The notes beneath the pieces are model-generated. The model was not told the DNA's origin. It searched no databases and saw only the letters and a program-made list of their open reading frames with translations. Position numbers and translations under genes: made by a program. 64,000 nucleotides of DNA, from the NCBI GenBank assembly GCA_036266075.1, contig DATANV010000027.1:26564-90563 (forward strand), given 5' to 3'. Below, piece by piece: positions 26,891-35,008 of the stretch; within the stretch, counting starts at the first letter, position 1, and each line of letters starts with the position of its first letter. Origin of the DNA: VRUE01 sp036266075. Lineage in GTDB: Bacteria > Actinomycetota > Thermoleophilia > Solirubrobacterales > 70-9.

Positions 26891-27166
26891 CTATTCCTCG
26901 GGAAAGACGAAGCTGAACTCGCCGCCGCTGGTCTCTGCCGGCGCCCAGCGGATGCCATCGACCAGCTTGCTGGTCGGGAGCTGAAGCGCCCCCGCGATCT
27001 TGACCAGGGTGTCGATGCGGGGCACCCGTTCGCCGCGCTCCAGCAGGCCGATCTCGGTGCGGTGCAGCGAGGCGCGCAGGCCGAGCTGCTCCTGCGAGAG
27101 GCCGGCCCGCTTACGGCAGCGTGCCAGGTTCTCCCCGAAGCGAGACGCGAAGTCCATCGTTGTCAT
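26891..27166 (-). CDS. XRE-family helix-turn-helix regulator
   Basis: The small protein (about 91 residues from ATG 27166; a second ATG is three codons later) is mainly one Cro/CI-type HTH: FGENLARCRKRAGLSQEQLGLRASLHRTEIGLLERGERVPRIDTLVKIAGAL. A short acidic tail (GGEFSFVFPEE) follows. It diverges from vapBC; the 128-base gap contains paired GTCT-N3-AGAC dyads that are good candidates for its operators, so it may autoregulate and also influence vapBC. Confidence 0.85.
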   Translation of the reverse strand: MTTMDFASRFGENLARCRKRAGLSQEQLGLRASLHRTEIGLLERGERVPRIDTLVKIAGALQLPTSKLVDGIRWAPAETSGGEFSFVFPEE

Positions 27167-27171
27167 TGTTC

Positions 27172-27227
27172 TGTCTGTTAGACACGAACTCAACAGCCAC
27201 CTGTCTGGAGTTTATCGTCTTATAGAC
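27172..27227. promoter_or_regulatory. Paired GTCT-N3-AGAC operators between XRE regulator and vapB
   Basis: TGTCTGTTAGACA (27172-27184) and GTCTTATAGAC (27217-27227) share GTCT-N3-AGAC with centres 44 bp apart. An extra half site TGTCT is at 27202-27206. Two equal dyads on the same helix face in the divergent gap suggest cooperative binding by the adjacent HTH protein. Confidence 0.6.
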
Positions 27228-27294
27228 AAGATGTCGCGCAGGTGATACGCTGCGGCGGTCAGCGGCGCTCGTCGGAAGGTGACACCATTCCGTC

Positions 27295-27561
27295 ATGGCG
27301 CTGAATTTCGAGGACGAGGAGATCGAGCGCTTGGCAGCGGAAGCAGCAGCCCTCGCAGGAGAGAGCGTTGCGGACGCGGTGCGCCGCGCCCTGCGCGAAC
27401 GCCTCGATCGGCTCGAGCGCGAGTCGGTCGGCAAGGTCGCACGGGCGGGGGTCAGGATCACTCCCGCCAAGCGTCCGCGCCCGGCGCACTCGCCGCCGCC
27501 GCGGAACACGGGCAAGTCCGCCTCGGCGTTCGTCCTCGAAGAGCGCGAAGACGAGCGCTGA
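27295..27561 (+). CDS. vapB: VapB-type antitoxin
   Basis: The 88-residue protein begins with FEDEEIERLAAEAAALAGESVADAVRRALRERLDRL, the ribbon-helix-helix-like N-terminus of the Rv0623/PSK-type VapB group. A basic Pro-rich stretch and an acidic end (SAFVLEEREDER) follow, suited to wrap the toxin. It overlaps the PIN-domain toxin gene by one base (TGATG). Together the two would form a type II toxin-antitoxin module. Confidence 0.85.
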   Translation: MALNFEDEEIERLAAEAAALAGESVADAVRRALRERLDRLERESVGKVARAGVRITPAKRPRPAHSPPPRNTGKSASAFVLEEREDER

Positions 27562-27956
27562 TGCTCTACCTGGACGCGAGCGCGCTGGTCAAGCGCTATG
27601 TCGAGGAGGACGGCAGCCAGGCCGTGCGCGACGCGATGCAGGCCGAGGACTGGACAAGCTGCCGGATCTGCATCGTCGAGACGAAGCGTGCCGTGGATAG
27701 GGCGGGTGGCGGTGCGGAGATCGAGCGGATCGACAGCGACTGGCTCGCCTTCGACATCGTCGAGATCGATGCCGCGCTCTGCGAGCGCGCCGCCGAGCTG
27801 GCGTGTGCGACCGGCCTGCGCAGCTTCGATGCCCTGCACTTGGCAGCGGCACTTGCCCTGCCGCAGCGGGATCTCACGTTCGCCACGTGGGACGCTCGCC
27901 TGCACCGCGCGGCGCGCGAGCACGGGCTGAAGACGCTTCCCGCGAAACTCGACTGA
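27561..27956 (+). CDS. vapC: VapC-type PIN-domain ribonuclease toxin
   Basis: I set the start at ATG 27561 (131 residues), inside the TGATG overlap with vapB. The PIN acidic residues are visible: Asp5 in MLYLDASALVKRY, Glu in CIVETKRAV, Asp in RSFDALHLAAAL, and Asp in TFATWDARLHRAA. The set is complete, so an active Mg-dependent endoribonuclease is expected. The target RNA cannot be told. The divergent XRE regulator with two operators next to a VapBC pair is unusual, since VapBC normally autoregulates. Confidence 0.88.
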   Translation: MLYLDASALVKRYVEEDGSQAVRDAMQAEDWTSCRICIVETKRAVDRAGGGAEIERIDSDWLAFDIVEIDAALCERAAELACATGLRSFDALHLAAALALPQRDLTFATWDARLHRAAREHGLKTLPAKLD

Positions 27957-28015
27957 GCCTCGAGGCGAGGTTAGGCTCTCGCGGCCCGCTCACGTGGCAG
28001 CAGGCAGCGGTCCGC

Positions 28016-28720
28016 TCAGCCCAGCGAGCGCTGCGGCTGCGCAAGCGTCGTCTGCGCCGCAGGGTCCGGTTCGACCGGACGCGGCCAGCGCAGCTCCCGC
28101 GGCGCCTCGCGCATGCGGATCACCCTGGCGGGGCTGCCGGCGACGACCGCGTTGGCCGGCACGTCCTTGGTCACCACCGAGTTGGTGCCGACGATCGAGT
28201 TGTCGCCGACCCGCACGCCGCGCAGGATGCAGGCGCCGTAGCCGATCCAGACGTTGGAGCCGACCTCGACGTCGCGCATGTAGATGCCCTGCTGGCGGAT
28301 CGGCCGCTCGACCTCGACGACCCCGTGGTCGAAGTCGATGAACATCGCCCGGTCGGCGATCACGCACTCTTCGCCGATCCGTATCCGCCGGTAGGCGGAG
28401 ATCGTGCACTCCTGACCTATGACCGTCTTGGCCCCGATCTCGACCACCCCCTCGTGGCAGCGGATCTTGCCGCCGTGGCCGATCCAGACGAAACGGCCGA
28501 ACTCGATGCGGCCGCGGCGGCCGACCTGCAGTTCAAGCCCGCTGCCGAGGAAGAGTGGCCCGTCGGTACGCCAGCGCCAGCCGGCAGCGGTCAGCAGGCG
28601 GCGGCGCAGGTAGCGCAGCGCCAGCCAAGCGTATTTCGGCGTCAGCATGCCGCTGCGGGCGTAGAAGTGGAGGGCGCGGATCACGGCGGCGGGGACTCTA
28701 GAGTCTGTCGTCGTATCCAT
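28016..28720 (-). CDS. Left-handed beta-helix (hexapeptide) acyltransferase
   Basis: The 234-residue protein has repeated hexapeptides (IEIGAKTVIGQECTI, VEVGSNVWIGYGACILRGVRVGDNSIVGTNSVVTKDVP) and the CoA/active-site segment FIDFDHGVVEVERPIRQQGIY typical of maltose/galactoside O-acetyltransferases; His in DFDHG is the likely base. The C-terminus ends with VVAGSPARVIRMR. Lying about 1.2 kb from the glucan genes, it could acylate the methylglucan; mycobacteria have a hexapeptide transferase gene (Rv3034c) near Rv3030-3032. That link is inference. Confidence 0.88.
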   Translation of the reverse strand: MDTTTDSRVPAAVIRALHFYARSGMLTPKYAWLALRYLRRRLLTAAGWRWRTDGPLFLGSGLELQVGRRGRIEFGRFVWIGHGGKIRCHEGVVEIGAKTVIGQECTISAYRRIRIGEECVIADRAMFIDFDHGVVEVERPIRQQGIYMRDVEVGSNVWIGYGACILRGVRVGDNSIVGTNSVVTKDVPANAVVAGSPARVIRMREAPRELRWPRPVEPDPAAQTTLAQPQRSLG

Positions 28721-28770
28721 CTACCGGTCCTGGCGACCCGTCCCCCCACACGTCCTAGACTCCGCCGCCC

Positions 28771-29745
28771 ATGCCCGACGCCGCCGAGAGCGCATCCACG
28801 CCCGCCCCGCTCGCCGAGCGCTTGGTCGCAGGCGACAAGCGCGCCCTGGCGCGGGCGATAACGCTGATCGAGTCCGACGACCCGGCCGGTTGGGAGCTGG
28901 TGCGCGAGGTCTACCCGCGCACCGGCAAGGCGAGGATCGTCGGCTTCACCGGCCCGCCAGGCGTCGGCAAGAGCACCCTGATCGGCGCGCTTACGGCCGA
29001 GCTGCGCAAGGCGGAGCGCGAGGTTGCGGTGCTCTCGATCGATCCCTCCAGCCCGTTCACCCGCGGCGCCCTGCTCGGCGATCGCATCCGCCTCTCCGAT
29101 CACTTCCTCGACCCCGGCGTATTCATCCGCTCGATGGCCTCGCGGGGGGCGCTCGGCGGCCTCTCCGAGGCGGCGCTGCAGGTAGCGCTGGCGATGGATG
29201 CGGCCGGCAAGGACGACGTGCTGATCGAGACCGTCGGGGTCGGCCAGGCAGAGATCGACATCGTCGATCACGCCGACACCATCGTGCTGGCGCTGATGCC
29301 GGGCTCGGGCGACTCGATCCAGGCGCTGAAGGCCGGTGTGATGGAGATCCCCGACGTGATCGTCGTCAACAAGGCCGACCACCCGATGACCGACACGATG
29401 GTGCGCGAGGTCCGCGGCGTGCTGGCGCTCTCGCACGAGCCCGGCAGCTGGCAGGTGCCGATCCTGCGCACCGAGGCGGCGCGCGGCGAGGGGGTCGCCG
29501 AGTTGGCGACCAAGATCGACGAGCACCGGGCCCACATCGAGGCCGAGGGGACGCTGGAGGAGCGCCGCGCCCGCAACCTGCGCAACGAGGTGCTGGGAAT
29601 CGCCGCCTCGCGCCTGCGGCGCCGACTGGAGGCGACTGCGGCCGACGATCCTCAGACCGCGGACCTGCTGGAGCGGGTGGTGCGGCGCGAGATCGACCCG
29701 GCCAGCGCCGCCAGCGAGCTGATGGAGCGACAGGCTCGTGAATGA
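28771..29745 (+). CDS. meaB: MeaB/ArgK-family GTPase, B12 mutase chaperone
   Basis: The 324-residue G3E P-loop GTPase has Walker A GPPGVGKST (residues 61-69), SIDPSSPFTRGALLGDRIR with the catalytic Asp/Glu region, VLIETVGVGQAEIDI, and the base-recognition loop VVNKADHP. MeaB proteins gate cobalamin loading and protect methylmalonyl-CoA and isobutyryl-CoA mutases. The two mutase subunits are encoded 10-12 kb downstream (39306 and 41020). The gene overlaps the next one by eight bases. Confidence 0.95.
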   Translation: MPDAAESASTPAPLAERLVAGDKRALARAITLIESDDPAGWELVREVYPRTGKARIVGFTGPPGVGKSTLIGALTAELRKAEREVAVLSIDPSSPFTRGALLGDRIRLSDHFLDPGVFIRSMASRGALGGLSEAALQVALAMDAAGKDDVLIETVGVGQAEIDIVDHADTIVLALMPGSGDSIQALKAGVMEIPDVIVVNKADHPMTDTMVREVRGVLALSHEPGSWQVPILRTEAARGEGVAELATKIDEHRAHIEAEGTLEERRARNLRNEVLGIAASRLRRRLEATAADDPQTADLLERVVRREIDPASAASELMERQARE

Positions 29746-30160
29746 GCCAAGCGCCCCACCGGCCTCGGCCGAGGAGATCGCGAGCTGGTCGGGGTTCGAA
29801 GTCGACGAGTTGGGCGGCGCCAGCGTCGGGCGGGTCACGGGTTGCTTCGTCGACGCGGAGAACGGTGCGCCCGCCTGGTTGGCGGTGGCGCTCGAGCACC
29901 GCGGCTTCCTCGGCCGGCGGCGGCGCGGCCCGTCGGTTGCGATCCCAGTGCGCGAGTGCGCCCGCGGCGCGGGCCGCGTCTGGACCGCGCTGGGTGGCAT
30001 CGCACTGCGCTCGGCCCCGGCCGTCGACCCAGCCCGCCCGCTGCTGCGCGAGCACGAGCTGACGATCGGTGCCCACTACGGCATCGACGAGGGCGACGCC
30101 CGCCCCGCCGAAATCGCCGGCCGCCCCAAGGGCAGCATCACCGCCACCCCCTCAAGCTAA
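29738..30160 (+). CDS. PRC-barrel-like domain protein
   Basis: The 140-residue protein (GTG start overlapping the MeaB stop) contains EIASWSGFEVDELGGASVGRVTGCFVDAENGAPAWLAVAL, which fits the PRC-barrel fold seen in RimM and photosynthetic reaction centre H subunits. A second half (VAIPVRECARGAGRVWTAL) completes the barrel. There is no membrane helix. The role is unknown; the coupling to MeaB is positional only. Family A copy 3 follows directly. Confidence 0.78.
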   Translation: MNEPSAPPASAEEIASWSGFEVDELGGASVGRVTGCFVDAENGAPAWLAVALEHRGFLGRRRRGPSVAIPVRECARGAGRVWTALGGIALRSAPAVDPARPLLREHELTIGAHYGIDEGDARPAEIAGRPKGSITATPSS

Positions 30161-30171
30161 GCGCCTCCGAG

Positions 30172-30224
30172 GGGACGTGCCGGTGATTGACTGCCCACAA
30201 TGGTGCTTAATCACCGGCACGTCC
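30172..30224. repeat. Intergenic palindrome, family A copy 3
   Basis: GGGACGTGCCGGTGATT (30172-30188) pairs with AATCACCGGCACGTCC (30209-30224). The centre GACTGCCCACAATGGTGCTT resembles that of copy 1 (CCCACAATGGTG). It lies 11 bases after the PRC-barrel gene. Confidence 0.9.
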
Positions 30225-30263
30225 GTGATCCGTTCGTAAACTTGGCTCGGCAGGGTTAGGCCC

Positions 30264-30326
30264 GTGGCCCTGTTGATCCTGTTCGGGTTCGTCGCGGGGG
30301 GCGGCCACGCCTTCACCGTCGCCTAG
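30264..30326 (+). pseudogene. Possible 5' remnant of a CcdA/DsbD-type cytochrome c biogenesis gene
   Basis: GTG 30264 opens a 20-codon frame, ALLILFGFVAGGGHAFTVA, that stops at TAG 30324. CcdA proteins begin with a very similar hydrophobic segment (FGFVAG followed by a Ser-Pro-Cys motif); here the frame ends before that motif. It is best read as the leftover front of a deleted gene, or as a chance hydrophobic peptide. The 3' neighbour on the other strand ends ten bases later. Confidence 0.35.
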
Positions 30327-30335
30327 GTGTTTGCC

Positions 30336-31481
30336 TCAGCAGCCGAGCTGGCGGGCGATGACCATCTGTTGGACCTCGTCGGTGCCCTCGCCGATCGTGA
30401 GGATCTTGGCGTCCCGGTAAAAGCGGCAGACGGGGTACTCCTCGATGTAGCCGTAGCCGCCGTGGATCTGGACGGCCTCCTCGGTCGCCCGAACCGCGAG
30501 GCGGCCGGTGATCAGCTTGGCCTGGGCCGCGGTGAGCGTGAACGACTTGCCGGCATCCTTCTCCAGCGCTGCTCGCCAGGTCAGCAGCCGTGCAGCCTCG
30601 ATCTGGGCCGAGAGGTCGGCGATCTTCGCCTGGATCGACTGGAACTTGGAGATCGCCTGGCCGAAGGCCTGGCGCTCCTTGGCGTAGGAGATCGCCTCGT
30701 CGAGAGCGCCCTGGGCGAGGCCGACGCCCATCGCGGCGACCCCGATCCTGCCGCCGTCGAGGATGTGGAGGAAGTTCTTGAAGCCGTCGCCGCGGCGGCC
30801 GAGCAGGTTGGCCTCGGGCACGCGGCACCCTTCGAAGCTAAGCGGTCGCGTGTCGGAGGCGTTCCAGCCCATCTTGCGGTAGGGCTCGCCGGCCTCGTAG
30901 CCGGGCGTGCCGTAGGGGACGATCAGGTTGGAGATCTCCTTGCGGCCGTTGGCCTCGCCGGTCACCGCGGTGATCGAGACGCAGCCAGAGATGTCGGTGC
31001 CGGAGTTGGTGATGAACTGCTTCGCCCCGTCGATCACCCACTCGCCGTCCTCGAGCTTTGCCGTAGTTCGCACGTTCCCAGCGTCCGACCCGGCCTCCGG
31101 CTCGGTCAGCCCGAACGAGGCGAGCTTCTGCCCGCTGCAGAGCACCGGCAGCCACTCGTCCTTCTGTGCGTCGCTCCCCCAGAGATAGATCGGCATCGTC
31201 CCCAGCGACGTATGCGCAGCCATCGTGATGCAGACGGAGGAGTCGATCCGCGCCAGCTCTTCGACCGCCAGCACGTAAGAGAGCGTGTCCGCCCCACCGC
31301 CCCCGTACTCCTCCGGAAACGGAATCCCCATCAGCCCAAGCCCCCCAAGCTTCTCCACGATCTCGTAGGGAAAAGCCTTGGTCCGATCCAACTCCTCCGC
31401 CACAGGCGCAACCTCGCCCCGAGCAAAGTCGCGAACGGTGTCCCGCAGCAACCCCTGCTCGTCGCTCAGCTCAAAATCCAT
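30336..31481 (-). CDS. Acyl-CoA dehydrogenase (short/branched-chain type)
   Basis: The 381-residue flavoprotein has the full ACAD pattern: FASFGLTEPEAGSDAGNVRTTA-type FAD/substrate segment, CRVPEANLLG, ERQAFGQAISKFQSIQAKIADL, and the C-terminal IHGGYGYIEEYPVCRFYRDAKI in which the Glu before Tyr-Pro is the catalytic base of the butyryl/medium-chain type. It would pass electrons to EtfBA (41571-43337). With the butyryl/isobutyryl mutase and thiolase nearby, an acyl chain of about four carbons is a reasonable guess. The gene is single, followed on its strand by the convergent ccdA remnant. Confidence 0.95.
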   Translation of the reverse strand: MDFELSDEQGLLRDTVRDFARGEVAPVAEELDRTKAFPYEIVEKLGGLGLMGIPFPEEYGGGGADTLSYVLAVEELARIDSSVCITMAAHTSLGTMPIYLWGSDAQKDEWLPVLCSGQKLASFGLTEPEAGSDAGNVRTTAKLEDGEWVIDGAKQFITNSGTDISGCVSITAVTGEANGRKEISNLIVPYGTPGYEAGEPYRKMGWNASDTRPLSFEGCRVPEANLLGRRGDGFKNFLHILDGGRIGVAAMGVGLAQGALDEAISYAKERQAFGQAISKFQSIQAKIADLSAQIEAARLLTWRAALEKDAGKSFTLTAAQAKLITGRLAVRATEEAVQIHGGYGYIEEYPVCRFYRDAKILTIGEGTDEVQQMVIARQLGC

Positions 31482-31505
31482 GCGCGGCAGCCTATTGCCG
31501 GGGAA

Positions 31506-31529
31506 GGGAGGGGCGGGGGTGTCCCTCCC
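31506..31529 (-). terminator. Hairpin downstream of the aldehyde dehydrogenase gene
   Basis: GGGAGGG (31506-31512) pairs with CCCTCCC (31523-31529) around a G-rich loop, in the 54-base gap between the aldehyde dehydrogenase stop and the acyl-CoA dehydrogenase start on the minus strand. There is no T-run, so its terminator role is tentative. Confidence 0.35.
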
Positions 31530-31535
31530 GCCGCC

Positions 31536-32972
<1,437 letters not shown>

Positions 32973-33008
32973 CTCAATCCTCCTTGTGGTCGCCTAGATC
33001 ATTGCGCG

Positions 33009-33049
33009 CGGCAGCTTTTGGGGCGTTATGGACCCCCAAAGGCTGCGCG
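33009..33049 (-). terminator. Hairpin between HxlR gene end and aldehyde dehydrogenase start
   Basis: GCAGCTTTTGGGG (33011-33023) pairs with CCCCAAAGGCTGC (33034-33046) with one G-T pair; CGCG on both sides extends it. It lies six bases past the HxlR stop and 36 bases before the dehydrogenase ATG, both on the minus strand, so it may separate the two transcripts. Confidence 0.5.
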
Positions 33050-33054
33050 AACGC

Positions 33055-33543
33055 TCAGCGAGCGGGGGTGGCGGTTGCTGCCGAGCCTTCGCTCGGCAGG
33101 CCCGGGCCGGGCAGGGCGCGGGCGTCGCGGGCGTGCAGCTCAATGCCGCAGGCCTCGCAGATGCCGCGGTCGTTGACCGAGCCGCCGCACTTCTTGTGGA
33201 CGATCAGCATCGGCGGGCCGCCGGGGCTGGGGGAGTGGCGGTCGCCCCAGGCAAGCAGCGCAATCAGCGCCGGCCAGAGGTCGAGCCCCTTCTCGGTGAG
33301 GAAGTACTCGTAGCGCTCGGGGCTTTCCTGGTAGGGCCGGCGCTCGAGGATGTCCTCGTCGACCAGTCGCTGCAGGCGGGCGGAGAGGACGTTGCGGGCG
33401 ATGCCGAGCCCCTTCTGCAGCTCGTCGAAACGCCGCCTGCGGTTCATCACGTCGCGCACGATCAGCAGCGACCAGCGCTCGCCGATCACCTCCAGCGCCT
33501 TTGCTATCGAGCAGACCTGGCCGGGATAGTCGTGATGCAGCAC
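33055..33543 (-). CDS. HxlR-family transcriptional regulator with C-terminal zinc-ribbon-like tail
   Basis: From GTG 33543 the protein (162 residues) begins LHHDYPGQVCSIAKALEVIGERWSLLIVRDVMNRRRRFDELQKGLGIARNVLSARLQRLV, a typical HxlR winged helix with the N-terminal Cys. After the wing (YEYFLTEKGLDLWPALIALLAWGDRH) comes a tail with HKKCGG...CEACG, a possible zinc ribbon. The upstream divergent region carries two identical GTTGCTTCAAGCAAC dyads, probably its operators, and a thioesterase gene lies on the other side, suggesting it controls that gene. Confidence 0.9.
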   Translation of the reverse strand: MLHHDYPGQVCSIAKALEVIGERWSLLIVRDVMNRRRRFDELQKGLGIARNVLSARLQRLVDEDILERRPYQESPERYEYFLTEKGLDLWPALIALLAWGDRHSPSPGGPPMLIVHKKCGGSVNDRGICEACGIELHARDARALPGPGLPSEGSAATATPAR

Positions 33544-33617
33544 TAGATGAACGATTCCAATTCCCGCACCCACGGATGACGCACCTGGCACGGCGCTGGA
33601 CCGGCACCCACGCCCGC

Positions 33618-33638
33618 GCGCGTAGCGCTGCTACGCGC
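33618..33638. repeat. Short hairpin upstream of the HxlR gene
   Basis: GCGCGTAG (33618-33625) pairs with CTACGCGC (33631-33638) around CGCTG. It sits in the 449-base divergent region 33544-33992, about 75 bases upstream of the HxlR start. Its role is not evident; it could be part of the HxlR leader mRNA. Confidence 0.45.
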
Positions 33639-33728
33639 AGCGGCCGCGTGTACCGCCCAGCTTGGCCAGTTGCGTCCCCGTGGGCACGTCAAGTTGAAAT
33701 CGGTCATCGGGTGATCTTCGCACACAAG

Positions 33729-33787
33729 GTTGCTTCAAGCAACTGACTCGGGTAGGGTTGATCCCGACATGAGTTGCTTCAAGCAAC
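33729..33787. promoter_or_regulatory. Twin GTTGCTTCAAGCAAC operators with embedded promoter
   Basis: Two identical 15-bp palindromes lie at 33729-33743 and 33773-33787, centres 44 bp apart. A promoter toward the thioesterase can be drawn with -35 TTGCTT (33730-33735, inside the first palindrome), a 17-base spacer and -10 TAGGGT (33753-33758). Binding at both sites would cover the -35 and the start region. The divergent HxlR-family protein is the likely ligand. Confidence 0.65.
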
Positions 33788-33843
33788 CTGGGCCGAAACG
33801 CAGAGCGCGAACTGGCCCGGATCGCCCGATTGGAGGGGCTGAC

Positions 33844-33996
33844 ATGAAGCTGATTCCGAGGCACCGCAACCACCGTCGTCGATTCGCCCGCATCGCGATA
33901 AGCCAGGAGGAGATCGCCGCCGACCTGCACTATCCGGCGAGCCGCCGCCCGGCCGCGAGCGGCTCCGTCGCCCGAGGCCGGCGAGGAGTGCGATGA
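33844..33996 (+). CDS. Small basic ORF preceding the thioesterase
   Basis: ATG 33844 opens a 50-codon frame rich in Arg and His (MKLIPRHRNHRRRFARIAIS) whose stop overlaps the thioesterase start (ATGA). It lies downstream of the candidate promoter and could couple translation of the thioesterase. I recognise no family, and a chance frame in GC-rich DNA is equally possible. Confidence 0.3.
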   Translation: MKLIPRHRNHRRRFARIAISQEEIAADLHYPASRRPAASGSVARGRRGVR

Positions 33997-34622
33997 GCGA
34001 GAACGGCGAGGTGGCCGACGGCCTCACGGCCGGCGACGACGTCGTTGCCCGCATAGCGGCGGCCAGGCGCAACGGCGGCACCGCCGTCGAGGCGGCCGAA
34101 GCCTACGCCGAGGCTAGTCCCGAGACGACGCGCACCCGCACTCTGGTCTGGCAGGACCCGGTGCCCACCGCAGCCGCGGGCGCGACGATGACTGGCATGG
34201 AGTACATGTCGGCGATTGTCGAGGGCAGGCTGCCACCACCGCCGATCGCGGTGACGCTGCGGATGGGCCCGATCGAGATCGGCGACGGCCGCGCCGTCTT
34301 CGCCGGCGAGCCGGGGGAGGAGCACTACAACCCGATTGGCGTCGTCCACGGCGGCTACGCCGCGACCCTGCTCGACTCGGCCCTCGGCTGCGCCGTCCAC
34401 ACGACGCTGCCGGCCGGTGTCGGCTACACCTCGCTCGGCCTCGAGGCCAAGTACGTGCGGCCGATCACCCGCGACACCGGCCGCGTCCTGTGCGAGGCGA
34501 ACGTCCTCTACCGCGGCCGCCGCCAGGCGACCGCCGAGGCCAATCTCACCGCTGCCGACAGCGGCAAGCTGCTCGCTCACGCTGTCGCCACCTGCATGCT
34601 GCTCGAGCTGTCGCAGGCGTAG
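33993..34622 (+). CDS. PaaI-type hotdog acyl-CoA thioesterase
   Basis: The 209-residue protein has a hotdog fold in its C-terminal two thirds: EEHYNPIGVVHGGYAATLLDSALGCAVHTTLP contains the HGG motif with the nucleophile-side Asp, and LEAKYVRPITRDTG continues the central helix and strand. The first 80 residues are an extra N-terminal part. It would hydrolyse aromatic or short acyl-CoA esters in the cytoplasm. The gene diverges from the HxlR regulator and probably lies under its operators. Confidence 0.88.
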   Translation: MSENGEVADGLTAGDDVVARIAAARRNGGTAVEAAEAYAEASPETTRTRTLVWQDPVPTAAAGATMTGMEYMSAIVEGRLPPPPIAVTLRMGPIEIGDGRAVFAGEPGEEHYNPIGVVHGGYAATLLDSALGCAVHTTLPAGVGYTSLGLEAKYVRPITRDTGRVLCEANVLYRGRRQATAEANLTAADSGKLLAHAVATCMLLELSQA

Positions 34623-34646
34623 CCGGACAAGGCATAGCAGATCGGC

Positions 34647-34675
34647 GATAAGCACATATTTGCTATTATCTAGGC
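34647..34675 (+). promoter_or_regulatory. Promoter and dyad for a leaderless XRE-gene transcript
   Basis: TATTAT (34664-34669) is a good -10 box located so that transcription would start at or next to the GTG codon (34676), giving a leaderless mRNA. The -35 region is weak. The same segment is an imperfect dyad, GATAAGCA (34647-34654) against TTGCTATTATC (34660-34670), fitting autoregulation by the HTH protein. Confidence 0.45.
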
Positions 34676-35008
34676 GTGAAAACGCCCGGAGAACTGCTGC
34701 GAGAGGCCCGCGACCGACACGGCGTGAGCCAAAAGCGGCTGGCGATGCGCGCCAGCACGACCCAGTCGGCGATCTCGCGGATCGAGCGCGATCGCGTCTC
34801 GCCCTCGGTCGAGACCCTGCGCGAGCTCCTCTACCTGCTGGGCGAGGACCTGTCTCTGGGAGCCGAGGGACGAGACTTCGGGATCGATGCGACGCTCAAT
34901 GCGCAGAACCTGATGCTGGCGCCAGCCGAGAGGGTCGCGCGGGGACTCGCCTTCGCAGATTTCGTGCGCAGGCACAGGGGAATCGCGGCCGGAGGTGCGG
35001 CTAGCTGA
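34676..35008 (+). CDS. XRE-family HTH protein, partner of nucleotidyltransferase-like gene
   Basis: The 110-residue protein starts with TPGELLREARDRHGVSQKRLAMRASTTQSAISRIERDRVSPSVETLRELLYLLGEDL, a Cro/CI HTH, followed by a helical tail. The GTG start is only six bases behind a -10 box. It overlaps the next gene by one base (TGATG). An HTH protein coupled to a nucleotidyltransferase-fold protein resembles antitoxin/toxin pairs of the HEPN-MNT or AbiE kind. Confidence 0.85.
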   Translation: MKTPGELLREARDRHGVSQKRLAMRASTTQSAISRIERDRVSPSVETLRELLYLLGEDLSLGAEGRDFGIDATLNAQNLMLAPAERVARGLAFADFVRRHRGIAAGGAAS

